Assembly: GCA_964520325.1 (NCBI GenBank)
Contig: CAZFOB010000012.1
Span: 1 to 64,000 of the forward strand
Source of the DNA: CAZFOB01 sp964520325
GTDB taxonomy: Bacteria > Actinomycetota > JAICYB01
Direction of reading: 5' to 3'
Length of the DNA stretch: 64,000 nucleotides
The translations under genes were made by a program, and so were the position numbers. Below, in pieces: positions 17,162 to 26,301 of the stretch. Numbering within the stretch: position 1 is the first letter of the stretch; each line of letters starts with the position of its first letter. The notes under the pieces are model-generated. The model did no database searches. It was given only the letters and a program-made list of their open reading frames with translations, and was not told where the DNA came from.

Positions 17162-18332
17162 GGTGTTGGAGGACGGTGAAGAGCGCGCCCAGTTCGGCCA
17201 GCGAGGCGCGATGCGAAGTCTTCAGTTTCTTCACAGCAGCGACACGACGCGCGAAGTCACGTTGGGCGGGGAGGGGTGGGTGAAAGACCACGAAGTTCCG
17301 TATTTCGGCGAGGTTTACGGTCTTCTGGGCAACACCGCGCGCCGCACGGTCGGCCTGCCGCCGCAAGGGCGGAGACGCAAGCATGGCGCAAAGGAATTCT
17401 GAGTCGAGGAGCGTTGGGTCTGGCTTCAGGTGCGCGATGTGGCGCTGGAACGCGAATTTGCGAGATCCCCTAACAAGAGCGGGAACGCCGTAAGAGCCAA
17501 CAGTTGAGTAGAGAACATCACCCACCTCAATTGGGCATCGTCGGGTTAGCTCGGCGTGAGTTTCGTCGGAAATGAACTTCGTCGTCTCGAAGTGGATTTC
17601 ACCGGTGACGATGTTGCTGACGAATAGGAATGGATGGCCAGCATCACTCCAAGTTGGAGGCTGGTGCGTTCCGTCTGTGATGCGTGTGCAAAGGGACGCG
17701 AGTTTTTCGGTTTGGATTCCCTTTGGATTCGTTAGCGGGTCACCAAACACGTCAAGGAAGATGGCTTGGGTGAGGGTGTCGAGTTGGACAAGGGCGGCAC
17801 GGCGCTTGGCCCGCAACACCTCCGCCCGGTCCAACACCTCCGCAATCCGCCGCTGCTCCACCAAAGGGGGAACGGACACTTTCACCCTTCCAAGGTTGCT
17901 TCGCGAAATGCGGCGGCGAGTCGTGCCGGTTGCATAGCTCGCGATCTGTTGCCGACAGCCAGCGGTATTGAGGTAGTGCATGAGCCAGCGGGCCTCGTGA
18001 TTTCTTGCGTTGGGTCGGATGATGCAGACGTCAACTGCGGTCACCGACGGCGTCGGGCCACCGGGGTAGACACATGCGCGGCCGAGCGGGTCAGGCATGC
18101 GTGCAACCAGAACGTCTCCAGGACACAACAATGTGCAGCGCAGGTCTCGCGCCTTCTGGCTCGTAAGAAATCGAGCCGACTTATCGAGGTACCTTCCGTC
18201 TCCAATGTCGGCTAGCTGAACCAATCGCACATCACCCTCGGGGTCTTGATCCTTTGACTCGACCCAATCGCCATCAACGAAGAGTTCCGCCGACTTCAAA
18301 GCAGCGGCTAGATCTTCATCGCGCGACATCAC
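17139..18332 (-). CDS. hsdS: Type I restriction-modification specificity subunit (HsdS)
   Basis: A 397-residue DNA-recognition subunit with two target-recognition domains. The first (about 1-150) ends in the conserved region ISRSNLGRVKVSVPPLVEQRRIAEVLDRAEVLRAKRRAALVQLD, a long spacer helix. The second (about 205-350) ends in VNLAEIRNFVVFHPPLPAQRDFARRVAAVKKLK and the final conserved helix. The two half-sites imply a bipartite recognition sequence that cannot be predicted here. Its start overlaps the hsdM stop by 4 nt and its stop lies inside the start region of fic. Confidence 0.95.
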   Translation of the reverse strand: MMSRDEDLAAALKSAELFVDGDWVESKDQDPEGDVRLVQLADIGDGRYLDKSARFLTSQKARDLRCTLLCPGDVLVARMPDPLGRACVYPGGPTPSVTAVDVCIIRPNARNHEARWLMHYLNTAGCRQQIASYATGTTRRRISRSNLGRVKVSVPPLVEQRRIAEVLDRAEVLRAKRRAALVQLDTLTQAIFLDVFGDPLTNPKGIQTEKLASLCTRITDGTHQPPTWSDAGHPFLFVSNIVTGEIHFETTKFISDETHAELTRRCPIEVGDVLYSTVGSYGVPALVRGSRKFAFQRHIAHLKPDPTLLDSEFLCAMLASPPLRRQADRAARGVAQKTVNLAEIRNFVVFHPPLPAQRDFARRVAAVKKLKTSHRASLAELGALFTVLQHRAFRGEL

Positions 18333-19867
18333 TTCAGCAGCCCCTCCAGCTCCTTCATTCCCTCACGGATCTCGGCTTCCAGCTTGGCGAGATCGGCCAG
18401 GATCTCAAGCGGTGGGCGGTGCTCTACTTCTTCATGCACCACTTCCTTGTAGCGGTTCAGGCTGAGGTCGTAGCCCTGCTCAACAAGATCGGCCTTGGTC
18501 ACGCAAAAGCTCTGCGCGGTGCGGGGGCGCTTGCGCTCCTTGCCGTCGCGCTGCTGCCACCGGGCAAGGACGTCGGGCAGGTTGTTCTTCTGATGTTCGT
18601 CCGCACTGAGGGCCGTCGCCGGCACGGCGCCGAGCTTGTCCTCCGATAACAGTGCGGTGCGCTTGTCGTCCAGCGACCAGCCGTCGGCGTCGCAGTCGTA
18701 GAACCACACATGGTCGGTTCCGCCGGAGTTGGTCTTGGTGAACAACAGGACGGCGGTAGAGACACCGGCGTAGGGCTTGAACACACCGCCGGGTAGCGAG
18801 ATCACGGCGTCGAGCTTCTGGTCTTCGATGAGCATCCGGCGCAGCGTCTTGTGTGCGTTGGACGAGCCGAACAGCACTCCGTCCGGCACGATGACGGCAG
18901 CGCGCCCGCCGGGCTTGAGCAGGCGCAGGAAGAGCGCGAGGAAGAGGAGCTCGGTCTTCTTGGTCTTGACGATCTGCAAGAGGTCCTTCGCCGTGTTCTC
19001 GTAGTCGAGTGATCCGGCAAAGGGCGGGTTGGCCAACACGAGGGTGTAGCGCTCCTCTTCTGCGGCGTGGTCCTGTGCCAGTGAATCGCGGTAGCGGATG
19101 TCGGGGTTCTCAACACCGTGCAGCAGCATGTTCATGCTGCCGATGCGCAGCATGGTGTTGTCGAAGTCGAAGCCGTGGAAGGTGTCCTGATGGAAGTGCT
19201 GCTTGCGTTTCGCGTCACGCAGGATCTCGGGATGACGCTCGCGTAGGTATTCACCGGCGGCGATGAGGAAGCCGGCGGTGCCGCAGGCCGGGTCGCAGAT
19301 CACGTCGCGTGGGCCGGGAGCCGTCATCTCGACCATGAGAGCGATGATGTGGCGCGGCGTCCGGAATTGGCCGTTGGTGCCTGCGGTCGCGATCTTGCCG
19401 AGCATGTACTCGTAGAGGTCGCCTTTGGTATCGCGGTCATCCATCGGCACTTGGTCGAGCAGGTCAACCACCTTGGACAATAGAGCCGGCGTTGGGATGG
19501 TGAAGCGTGCGTCCTTCATGTGGTGCGCGTAGGTGGACTCGTCGCCGCCGAGCGTGCGCAGAAATGGGAAGACGTGCTCGTCCATCACGTTGAACATCTC
19601 GCCGGGCGCGAAGTGCTTGAGGCGGGACCAGCGCAGGTCTTCGTATGACCGCTCCTTGGGATCGTTGCCCTCGGGGAAGGCTCTGCCCTCGATGGGCTGC
19701 TTGAGCCGAGTCGACTTGTTCTCTTGCAAGGTGTGCAGGTCGTCGAGCCGCCGAAGGAACAGTAGGTACGTGATCTGCTCGATGACTTCGAGCGGGTTCG
19801 CGATTCCCCCAGACCAGAAGGCGTCCCAGATGCGATCGATCTGGTTCTTCAGCTCGCCGGTGAGCAT
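18329..19867 (-). CDS. hsdM: Type I restriction-modification methyltransferase (HsdM)
   Basis: A 512-residue N6-adenine methyltransferase subunit. The N-terminal HsdM helical domain (LTGELKNQIDRIWDAFW) is followed by the AdoMet-binding motif I DPACGTAGF (192-200) and catalytic motif IV NPPF (280-283), then a C-terminal helical region. It methylates host sites and forms the core of the M2S1 and R2M2S1 complexes. Translation is well supported: AAGGAG lies 7 nt before the ATG. It is followed by hsdS with a 4-nt overlap and preceded by a small DNA-binding protein 15 nt upstream, which suggests an operon controlled by that protein. Confidence 0.97.
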   Translation of the reverse strand: MLTGELKNQIDRIWDAFWSGGIANPLEVIEQITYLLFLRRLDDLHTLQENKSTRLKQPIEGRAFPEGNDPKERSYEDLRWSRLKHFAPGEMFNVMDEHVFPFLRTLGGDESTYAHHMKDARFTIPTPALLSKVVDLLDQVPMDDRDTKGDLYEYMLGKIATAGTNGQFRTPRHIIALMVEMTAPGPRDVICDPACGTAGFLIAAGEYLRERHPEILRDAKRKQHFHQDTFHGFDFDNTMLRIGSMNMLLHGVENPDIRYRDSLAQDHAAEEERYTLVLANPPFAGSLDYENTAKDLLQIVKTKKTELLFLALFLRLLKPGGRAAVIVPDGVLFGSSNAHKTLRRMLIEDQKLDAVISLPGGVFKPYAGVSTAVLLFTKTNSGGTDHVWFYDCDADGWSLDDKRTALLSEDKLGAVPATALSADEHQKNNLPDVLARWQQRDGKERKRPRTAQSFCVTKADLVEQGYDLSLNRYKEVVHEEVEHRPPLEILADLAKLEAEIREGMKELEGLLK

Positions 19868-19882
19868 GTCGAATCTCCTTGG

Positions 19883-20128
19883 TCAGCGTTTTCGGGCGGC
19901 ACGACGGGCCGCCGGGGGACGTCGCCCATGGCCGGCGCGACGGGCCCAAGTTTCGATCTCCTGCCTGATCCACAGTCTCGGGCGCTTGTGCCCAAGATTG
20001 ATCACGGGCCGGGGCATATCAACGTAGCGTCGCTGATAGGTGCTGACGCTTTCCGCGTGGCTCAGGCCCAAGACCTTTGCGACCCCTCGAGCGTCGATCA
20101 GATCCTCCGTGTTCACTCTCGGTGACAT
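19883..20128 (-). CDS. Small excisionase/AlpA-like winged-helix DNA-binding protein
   Basis: An 81-residue basic protein. LIDARGVAKVLGLSHAESV forms a helix-turn-helix like that of MerR/AlpA/excisionase proteins, followed by a wing (PVINLGHKRPRLW) and an Arg-rich tail. It is the first gene of the hsdM-hsdS-fic operon and overlooks the divergent OLD-type gene across a 124-bp gap. It could act as a control protein for restriction-gene expression or be a relic of an integrative element; sequence cannot separate the two. Confidence 0.75.
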   Translation of the reverse strand: MSPRVNTEDLIDARGVAKVLGLSHAESVSTYQRRYVDMPRPVINLGHKRPRLWIRQEIETWARRAGHGRRPPAARRAARKR

Positions 20129-20252
20129 CTTCCCAGTCTAATATCCTTGACATGGGAGCCGCTTGCGTTTTCAGGTGCTCGAACGTGAGGGGCTGATTCT
20201 CGCCTGCCCGCTTCGTTTGAACGTCGGCGCTCACCGATACGCTCGTCGTCCC

Positions 20253-22271
20253 ATGAAACTGCTGAAGATCCGCCTCCACAAGTTTCGTCGCTTCGCAGAG
20301 GATCAGGGTCTCGATCTAAACGAGGACCTCATAGCGCTCGTCGGCCCAAACGAAGCCGGCAAGAGCTCGATCCTCGAAGCGCTCGAGTTGCTGGGGAAGG
20401 GGGAAAACCCCGGTCCCGCTGATGTAACCCGCGGTACGTCCGGCCGAGCCACTCTGTCCGGGCTGTACCTCCTCGATGTCGACGACAAGGATGCAATTCG
20501 GGGCATTCATCACTCGGACAAGGTAAACCGGGTCTGGGTTGACCTACGAAGCGACAATGACGACCAATGGCGACTCGAGGATCATCCGTTCCGAGACCTT
20601 GGCCCACGGGAGCGATGCAAGTCGCTGATCACAGCAATCGAGGGCGACCCCGCGCTCGATACCAAGTACTCGAGGAACGCAGAACAGCCATGGGATCCGC
20701 AGCTCTACCTCGACGTCTCTACGGACCTTTCCTCTGTGGACGAGAAACTGCCGGCCAACGTGATTCAGTCATTCGAAACCCTCTCATCCCGGCTCCGTGA
20801 TATCGAATACTCGCGACCAGATGTTGAAGTCTCCGGGGAAGAAGTCGACGAGGACGCCGTAGCAGCGCTTCGCGTCATCGACGACGAGCGTTTCCAGAAC
20901 CGAGAGCATGCCGCTTCGGCGCTAGTGGATCTGGCTGAGATCGAACGCCTGCCAACGCCGGCGCAACTGGTCATCGACGTGCTCGGGAAGCGTCTCCCCG
21001 CGATTGCGCTCTTCCAGCGCGAGGATCGCGAGTTGCAAAGCGACTACGTCTTCGACGACATCGTTAGCGACCCGCCACGTGCGCTAGAAAACCTGTGCGC
21101 TGTCGCGGGGCTAGAACTACCTCGAGTGCAGATCGAGCTGGCCGCGGGTCGCCGTTCGCACGTTGAGAAGCTATTCGAGGATGCCAATGTCCAGCTCCGC
21201 TCGCGCTTTCAAGGGGCATGGACCCAGTCGAGCGTCTACCCACGACTTGGACCGCCACATGATGGGGTGCTACGCATCTGGATCGCTACGGAATCAAGCG
21301 CTGACTATTCGGAGCCACAAGAGCGAAGTGACGGGCTCCGTTGGTTCATCGCGCTCCATGCGTTTCTCGCTGCAAGAGGTGCCGATCGACCGATCCTGCT
21401 GGTGGACGAGGCTGAGACTCATCTGCACTACGACGCCCAGGCCGATCTAATCGATGCGCTCATGAGGCAGCAGATCGCGGCGAAGGTCATCTACTCAACA
21501 CACTCCGTGGGCTGCCTGCCGCCGGACCTTGGCCGAGGCATTCGCGCAATCCTGGCCGAGAAGGATGCCGAGCGGAGTCACATAGCAAACAGTTACTGGT
21601 CGGTAGAACCTGATGGCGACGATCGAGTGGGATATACACCCCTCCTCTTCGCCATGGGGGCTCGGCTGCTCTCCTTAACCGTGCCCCGCTACGCGGTCAT
21701 CGCGGAGGGACCCTCAGACGCCATCCTCCTCCCCACCCTTCTCCGTGAGGCCGCGGGAATCTCTTCGCTTCGGTATCGCGTTGTTCCGGGCCTCGCTGAC
21801 ATCGAACAGAACCGGATCGGCACGTTGAGCGAGCACGCTGGCAAGGTCGCCTGCCTAGCGGACGGCGATGAAGCGGGCCTGCACAAGATCGAGCAGATCA
21901 AGAACGCTGGGATCGACGCCAAGTCCTTGTTCACACTTGGAGACGTCGCGCCAGACTCCACTCTCGAAGACCTGGTCGTTGCCGACGTGTTTGCCGAAGC
22001 TGTGAATGTGGAGCTGGATACCTGGGGAATTGGTCCTACGCGGGTCACTTCAGAACAAGTTCCACAAACCGGCCGATGGACCTGGCTGATGGGACTTGGA
22101 CAAAGCGAGGGAACCAAGATCCATCGCTTGAGCAAGTTCCGGGTAGCCCAGCGAATGGTTGACCTCTCCGCTTCCGGTGAGCAAAGTGCCGGCCACAATC
22201 TCGTGTCGCCGCCGCTGAAGGAGCCGTTGCGAAAGCTCCACAAGAGGATCTCCGCCTTTCTCGGCGTGTGA
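20253..22271 (+). CDS. OLD-family ATP-dependent nuclease (AAA ATPase plus TOPRIM)
   Basis: A 672-residue protein from the ATG at 20253 (MKLLKIRLHKFRRF). It has an ABC/SMC-type ATPase with Walker A GPNEAGKS at 31-38 and a Walker B region LLVDEAETHLHYDAQ, interrupted by an inserted helical region. The C-terminal TOPRIM nuclease domain shows Glu485 and Asp489 in AEGPSDA and Asp537/Asp539 in ADGDEAG, the expected metal-binding acids. OLD proteins include phage P2 Old and GajA of Gabija. No UvrD-like GajB partner lies next to it, so it looks like a stand-alone OLD. It is divergent from the hsd operon and marks the right edge of the defence island. Confidence 0.9.
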   Translation: MKLLKIRLHKFRRFAEDQGLDLNEDLIALVGPNEAGKSSILEALELLGKGENPGPADVTRGTSGRATLSGLYLLDVDDKDAIRGIHHSDKVNRVWVDLRSDNDDQWRLEDHPFRDLGPRERCKSLITAIEGDPALDTKYSRNAEQPWDPQLYLDVSTDLSSVDEKLPANVIQSFETLSSRLRDIEYSRPDVEVSGEEVDEDAVAALRVIDDERFQNREHAASALVDLAEIERLPTPAQLVIDVLGKRLPAIALFQREDRELQSDYVFDDIVSDPPRALENLCAVAGLELPRVQIELAAGRRSHVEKLFEDANVQLRSRFQGAWTQSSVYPRLGPPHDGVLRIWIATESSADYSEPQERSDGLRWFIALHAFLAARGADRPILLVDEAETHLHYDAQADLIDALMRQQIAAKVIYSTHSVGCLPPDLGRGIRAILAEKDAERSHIANSYWSVEPDGDDRVGYTPLLFAMGARLLSLTVPRYAVIAEGPSDAILLPTLLREAAGISSLRYRVVPGLADIEQNRIGTLSEHAGKVACLADGDEAGLHKIEQIKNAGIDAKSLFTLGDVAPDSTLEDLVVADVFAEAVNVELDTWGIGPTRVTSEQVPQTGRWTWLMGLGQSEGTKIHRLSKFRVAQRMVDLSASGEQSAGHNLVSPPLKEPLRKLHKRISAFLGV

Positions 22272-22488
22272 CTTCAGGTTTCGGCAGGGTTGCCCGTTCT
22301 GGGGATCGCATGCAGCGCGCAAATGCCTCGTCGCAATCATTCGAGCGCATCGAGTGATCCATCAAACCCGACCGAGCCGATGGGCTCGGCCGCCGCGGGC
22401 GACGCGCTCACGATCCACACGCCGAAGGCGGTGCGTCCCTCGTTCCACGCGTCGCGCGGGCGGCTCATCGCGCCTTACCGTAGCGGGC

Positions 22489-23106
22489 ATGTACGAGCGC
22501 TACGAGTACCGGACGATCCGCATCGAGCGGGCCGCGTGGCCGAAGGTGGCCGCCGCAGTGCACGGCTCGATCGCCGATCTCGTACGCGAATCGGGCGGAT
22601 CGGTCTTCGGACTCTGGCGCGGCGAGATCGGCTGGTGGAACGACGAGGGCGCCGTGCTGTCGGCGTGGCCCGAAGGGACGGAACCGTCGCATCACGTGCT
22701 GAACGAGATCCCGGGCGTCACCGACTCCACGATCGAACGCGTGGCGGCGACGGTCCGTCCTGTCGAACCGACACCGCCGACACAGGACGGTGTCTACGCG
22801 CATCGCTGGTTCGAGTTCGATCCCGGCGACTGGGACGAGTTCGTCGAGCTCTCGCAAGGAGCGTGGCCCGACTTCGAAGGTGCACACGACGGCACGCGCG
22901 TCATCGGCCTGTTCCGCAGCCTCGACGATCCGGGCCGCGCGCTCTTGCTGACGCGTTACGCGTCGCTCGCGATGTGGGAGCAGTCCCGTCCCTACAACCC
23001 AAACCCGTCCGAAGGCTTGGACTCCGCCCGAGCGAGGTTCATGCGTCGCGCGGAGCTCACGCTCCGGACGGGTGTCCGCCTGAGCCGTCTCGTCCCGCCT
23101 CCGTAG
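22489..23106 (+). CDS. NIPSNAP-like / dimeric alpha-beta-barrel-type protein
   Basis: A 205-residue protein from the ATG at 22489. The start MYERYEYRTIRIERAAWPKV and the second half (HRWFEFDPGDWDEFVELSQGAWPDFEG, then TRYASLAMWEQSR) look like two ferredoxin-like units of the NIPSNAP/ABM barrel superfamily. The role is unknown; such proteins are often found near lipid or aromatic catabolic genes. It precedes an acyl-CoA ligase by 88 bp on the same strand. The 217 bp before it show no gene. Confidence 0.6.
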   Translation: MYERYEYRTIRIERAAWPKVAAAVHGSIADLVRESGGSVFGLWRGEIGWWNDEGAVLSAWPEGTEPSHHVLNEIPGVTDSTIERVAATVRPVEPTPPTQDGVYAHRWFEFDPGDWDEFVELSQGAWPDFEGAHDGTRVIGLFRSLDDPGRALLLTRYASLAMWEQSRPYNPNPSEGLDSARARFMRRAELTLRTGVRLSRLVPPP

Positions 23107-23194
23107 GTTCGTTGACGTTTCGAGGGTCATCGAGGCCCGGCTGATCACAAGCGCCGTTTGACCCCAACGTTTACGGCGGCTAACAATTACGCTG

Positions 23195-24790
23195 ATGCTC
23201 GAGCGCGAACTCGTCCTCCCACATCTGATCGCCAAGCTCGCCGGCGAGCGACCCGATCGTCCCTTTATGCAGCAGGTCGACGGACCGGAGCTCTCGTACG
23301 CGCAGTTCCACGACGCGAACCTGCTCTGGGCCGGAGCGTTCCAACGTTTGGGCATCGAGGCGGGACAGAACGTCGCCGTGATGATGCCGACGCGGGCCGA
23401 GGCGTATCACGCATGGCTGGGTCTGGCGTGGCTCCGTGCGATCGAGGTGCCGCTGAACACCATGTACCGCGGACGCATGCTTGCCTACATCCTTGACAAC
23501 TCCGACGCGTCAACGATCGTGATCGGTGCGCAGTACGCCGATCGACTGCTCGAGATCGCGGCGCAACTGCCGAAGCTGAAGACGGTCGTGGTTCCCGACG
23601 CGGACGAGATCGAGGTCGACCTGCCCTTCGACGTGATCACGAGCTCGATGTTCCTCGGAGGAGCGTCGCCGGCCAGTGATGCCGTCACAGATGGGGGTCC
23701 GTCGCACTTCGATGTTGCGTCGATCATCTACACCTCGGGAACGACTGGTCCGTCCAAAGGTGTGCTCGTGCCGTGGGCGGAGCTGTACTGGTTCGACATC
23801 GAGGAGACGTCCAACGAGGACGGCGCTCTTTACGCCTACCTGCCGCCGTACCACGTGTCGGGGAAGGTGAGCATCTACCAGGCCGCGAAGCGCAAGAGCC
23901 GTCTGGTCATCCGCGACGGCTTCAGCCTCGGCGAGTTCTGGAACGACATCCGACGCTACGACTGCAACATGGTCGGCCTGCTCGGCCCCCTGGCGCGGCT
24001 GCTCATGCTCAACCCCGAAACCCCGACCGACGCCGACAACCCGATCACGAGGGCGGCCTGCGGTCCGCTCTTCCCCGAAGTGGCCGTCTTCGAGAAGCGG
24101 TTCGGTCTGCAGCTCGGCACCGGGTACGGGATGACCGAGATCGGCGCGGTCACGAGGACCGACGGCTACCAGTACGACGACTGGCGGAGCTGCGGCAAAG
24201 CACGAACGGGACGTCCCGGTTACGAGATCCGTGTCGTCGACGAGCACGACGAGCCGGTGCCGGTCGGCGCGGTGGGCGAGCTCGTCGTTCGCTGCGACGA
24301 ACCGTGGTGCATGAACGTCGGCTACTACGGCATGCCGGAGAAGACGGCAGAGTCGTGGCGTAACGGCTGGTTCCACACCGGTGACGGCTTCAAGATGGAC
24401 GACAAGGGCAACTTCTATTTCGTCGACCGATTGAAGGATGCGATCCGTCGTCGCGGCGAGAACATCTCGAGCTTCGAGGTCGAGGGCTTCGTGAACGAAC
24501 ACCCCGATGTCGCGGAAACCGCGGCCATCGGCGTGCCGAGCGAGCTCGGCGAGGACGAAGTGAAGGTATGCGTCGTGCGCAAGCCCGAAACGGTGCTCAC
24601 CGAAGAGGAGCTCGTGCAGTTCTTGATGCCGAAGATGCCGCGGTTCATGGTGCCGCGTTACATCGAGTTCGTCGCCGAGCTTCCGAAGACGGAGGCCACG
24701 GCACGCACGCAAAAGGTCAAGCTCCGCGACGCGGCGATCAACGACAACACCTGGGACCGCGAGAAGGCCGGGATCAAGCTCCCGAAGTAG
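23195..24790 (+). CDS. Acyl-CoA synthetase, AMP-forming (CaiC-like)
   Basis: A 531-residue ANL-superfamily ligase that activates a carboxylate with ATP and loads CoA. The P-loop-like motif IIYTSGTTGPSKG is at 177-189. GYGMTEIGAVTRTDGY, GWFHTGDGFKMDDKGNFYFVDRLKD and the hinge RRRGENISSFEVE follow. A C-terminal Lys in ATARTQKVKLR fits the catalytic adenylation Lys. Overall layout resembles carnitine/crotonobetaine-CoA ligases, but the substrate is not determined. The 3' end of this gene is repeated at 26302-26424, downstream of the next gene. Confidence 0.93.
   Translation: MLERELVLPHLIAKLAGERPDRPFMQQVDGPELSYAQFHDANLLWAGAFQRLGIEAGQNVAVMMPTRAEAYHAWLGLAWLRAIEVPLNTMYRGRMLAYILDNSDASTIVIGAQYADRLLEIAAQLPKLKTVVVPDADEIEVDLPFDVITSSMFLGGASPASDAVTDGGPSHFDVASIIYTSGTTGPSKGVLVPWAELYWFDIEETSNEDGALYAYLPPYHVSGKVSIYQAAKRKSRLVIRDGFSLGEFWNDIRRYDCNMVGLLGPLARLLMLNPETPTDADNPITRAACGPLFPEVAVFEKRFGLQLGTGYGMTEIGAVTRTDGYQYDDWRSCGKARTGRPGYEIRVVDEHDEPVPVGAVGELVVRCDEPWCMNVGYYGMPEKTAESWRNGWFHTGDGFKMDDKGNFYFVDRLKDAIRRRGENISSFEVEGFVNEHPDVAETAAIGVPSELGEDEVKVCVVRKPETVLTEEELVQFLMPKMPRFMVPRYIEFVAELPKTEATARTQKVKLRDAAINDNTWDREKAGIKLPK
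24746..24788 (+). repeat. Left copy of a 43-bp perfect direct repeat
   Basis: The last 43 nt before the CoA-ligase stop, including its first base, are identical to 26380-26422. A wider stretch of 123 nt aligns with 11 mismatches by eye. The repeats enclose the cNMP/Lon fusion gene. Confidence 0.9.
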
Positions 24791-24817
24791 CAGTAAGAGA
24801 TGGCGCAGAATGGGTAG

Positions 24818-26245
24818 ATGAGAATCGTCGGCGCGGGCATGCCAGAGCCGGAGCACAAGCCGGCGCCGGGCGCGACGGACGACAAACGTGCCCCGAGCAT
24901 CCGTCTGACCTCACTCGCCGCAAACTGGCTTCAGCCGTCGCAGCTGCGTTCGTTGCTTGCAACCTTGCGCGTCTTCGCCGGATGCAATCGGCTCCAGATC
25001 AACCGCGTGGCGCGTTGGGGCGACGTCATCGAAACCGAGCCGGGTGACGTGTTCATGCGAGAAGACCACACCGACTACTGGTTCGTCGTCGTGCTTGCCG
25101 GTTCACTTCGTGTCACGAGTAACGGCCGAGAGGTTACGACGCTTCGTCCGGGCGAGCACTACGGTGAGCGCGCGATCGTCGGCTTCGCCCCCCAGACCGC
25201 GACGGTGACCGTCCTCGAGCCCACGGTGCTCTTTGTGCTCGGAAGGAGGTACCTCCTAAGCCTCGCGGCGGTCGATAAGTCGATCCAGAGGGTGTTGTTC
25301 CCGACCGTGACACCTGAGGGCTACCGTCCGTTTGTGCGGGAGATGCATGCACAAGGTCGCGTCGAATGGGCGCGTGTTGCCGCTCGTCGCCGCCATGATC
25401 CCGACGTCCCCGTTGCGCGGACCCGGCCGGGGCGTTTCCTCTCATGGGGCGAAGCTGTGCAACTTCTCTCTCATCACGATCGTGCGCTGTTGCCGGAGGG
25501 CGCTGGGACCGTTCAGGCGATCTCGCGTCCGACGGTCCCTTCGGTCACCAAGAAGTGGTGGAAGCTCGGTCTGGTGACCAGTGCGGTCGCCGCCGTCGGC
25601 GCCTTCTCGTTGAGCTATCACCCGCCGGTCGCGGTTGTGAGCCCCGGCGAACCGATCGACGTGTCGGAGGACATCAGCATTACGGGGGCGAAGGTTTATC
25701 GACCGAACGGGCGCTACCTGTTGACGACCGTGCGCATCGAACGCCCAACCTTGGCGGGCGCGCTGTTCGATCAGTTGAACGGTCGCGTCCTGCTGCGGAC
25801 GAGCTCACCGGATCTCCACCGGTTCGATCCGACTGAGACGCGACGCCTCGCTCGTGAGGCGTTCCTGAGAAGTCATCGGAGTGCGATCGAGCTCGCCGAG
25901 AAGGCGATCGACGTCGACCATTCCGGCGTGACGATCGCCATCCGCGATCGTGGCGTGCTCGGACCGTCCGGTGGATTGATCTACGCCCTTGCGATCGTCG
26001 ACATGCTCGACGCGTACGACCTCGCGTCCGGACGCGTCATTGCCGCAACCGGCGAGCTCCAGCCGGATGGCAAGGTCACGATGGTTGGGTTCATCGCTAT
26101 CAAATCGCAGGCCGCCCGCGACCGCGGCACTGAGCTGTTCCTAGTTCCGTGGGAACAGGCCCCGGAAGCGCGCCACGCCGACATGACGGTCGAGGGTGTC
26201 CGCAGCCTGAAGGACGCCGTGCGGCTGCTGAAGGCGACCTCGTAG
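24818..26245 (+). CDS. Cyclic-nucleotide-binding / transmembrane / Lon-like protease fusion
   Basis: A 475-residue protein of unusual architecture. Residues of about 60-150 form a cNMP-binding-type beta roll with the phosphate-cassette-like PGEHYGE (111-117). One transmembrane helix lies near 248-267 (WKLGLVTSAVAAVGAFSLSY). After it the protein resembles the YlbL/SdrC group up to a Lon (S16) protease domain, with the catalytic Ser384 in GPSGG and Lys429 in GFIAIKS, 45 residues apart as in Lon. The PDZ domain usual in YlbL-like proteins is not evident. Inferred role: a membrane-tethered protease gated by a small ligand. It sits alone between a CoA ligase and a fragment of that ligase's 3' end, which suggests later insertion. 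Confidence 0.88.
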   Translation: MRIVGAGMPEPEHKPAPGATDDKRAPSIRLTSLAANWLQPSQLRSLLATLRVFAGCNRLQINRVARWGDVIETEPGDVFMREDHTDYWFVVVLAGSLRVTSNGREVTTLRPGEHYGERAIVGFAPQTATVTVLEPTVLFVLGRRYLLSLAAVDKSIQRVLFPTVTPEGYRPFVREMHAQGRVEWARVAARRRHDPDVPVARTRPGRFLSWGEAVQLLSHHDRALLPEGAGTVQAISRPTVPSVTKKWWKLGLVTSAVAAVGAFSLSYHPPVAVVSPGEPIDVSEDISITGAKVYRPNGRYLLTTVRIERPTLAGALFDQLNGRVLLRTSSPDLHRFDPTETRRLAREAFLRSHRSAIELAEKAIDVDHSGVTIAIRDRGVLGPSGGLIYALAIVDMLDAYDLASGRVIAATGELQPDGKVTMVGFIAIKSQAARDRGTELFLVPWEQAPEARHADMTVEGVRSLKDAVRLLKATS

Positions 26246-26301
26246 GACTCACCTACCGCGCCCTCTCGATCGAGGTCTAGGCGTTTGCACGGCCGGGAGC
26301 G

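Noticed and set aside
20147..20152. TTGACA as a -35 for the OLD-type gene
   Set aside because: No acceptable -10 element is found 16-19 nt downstream, so the match alone is not convincing.
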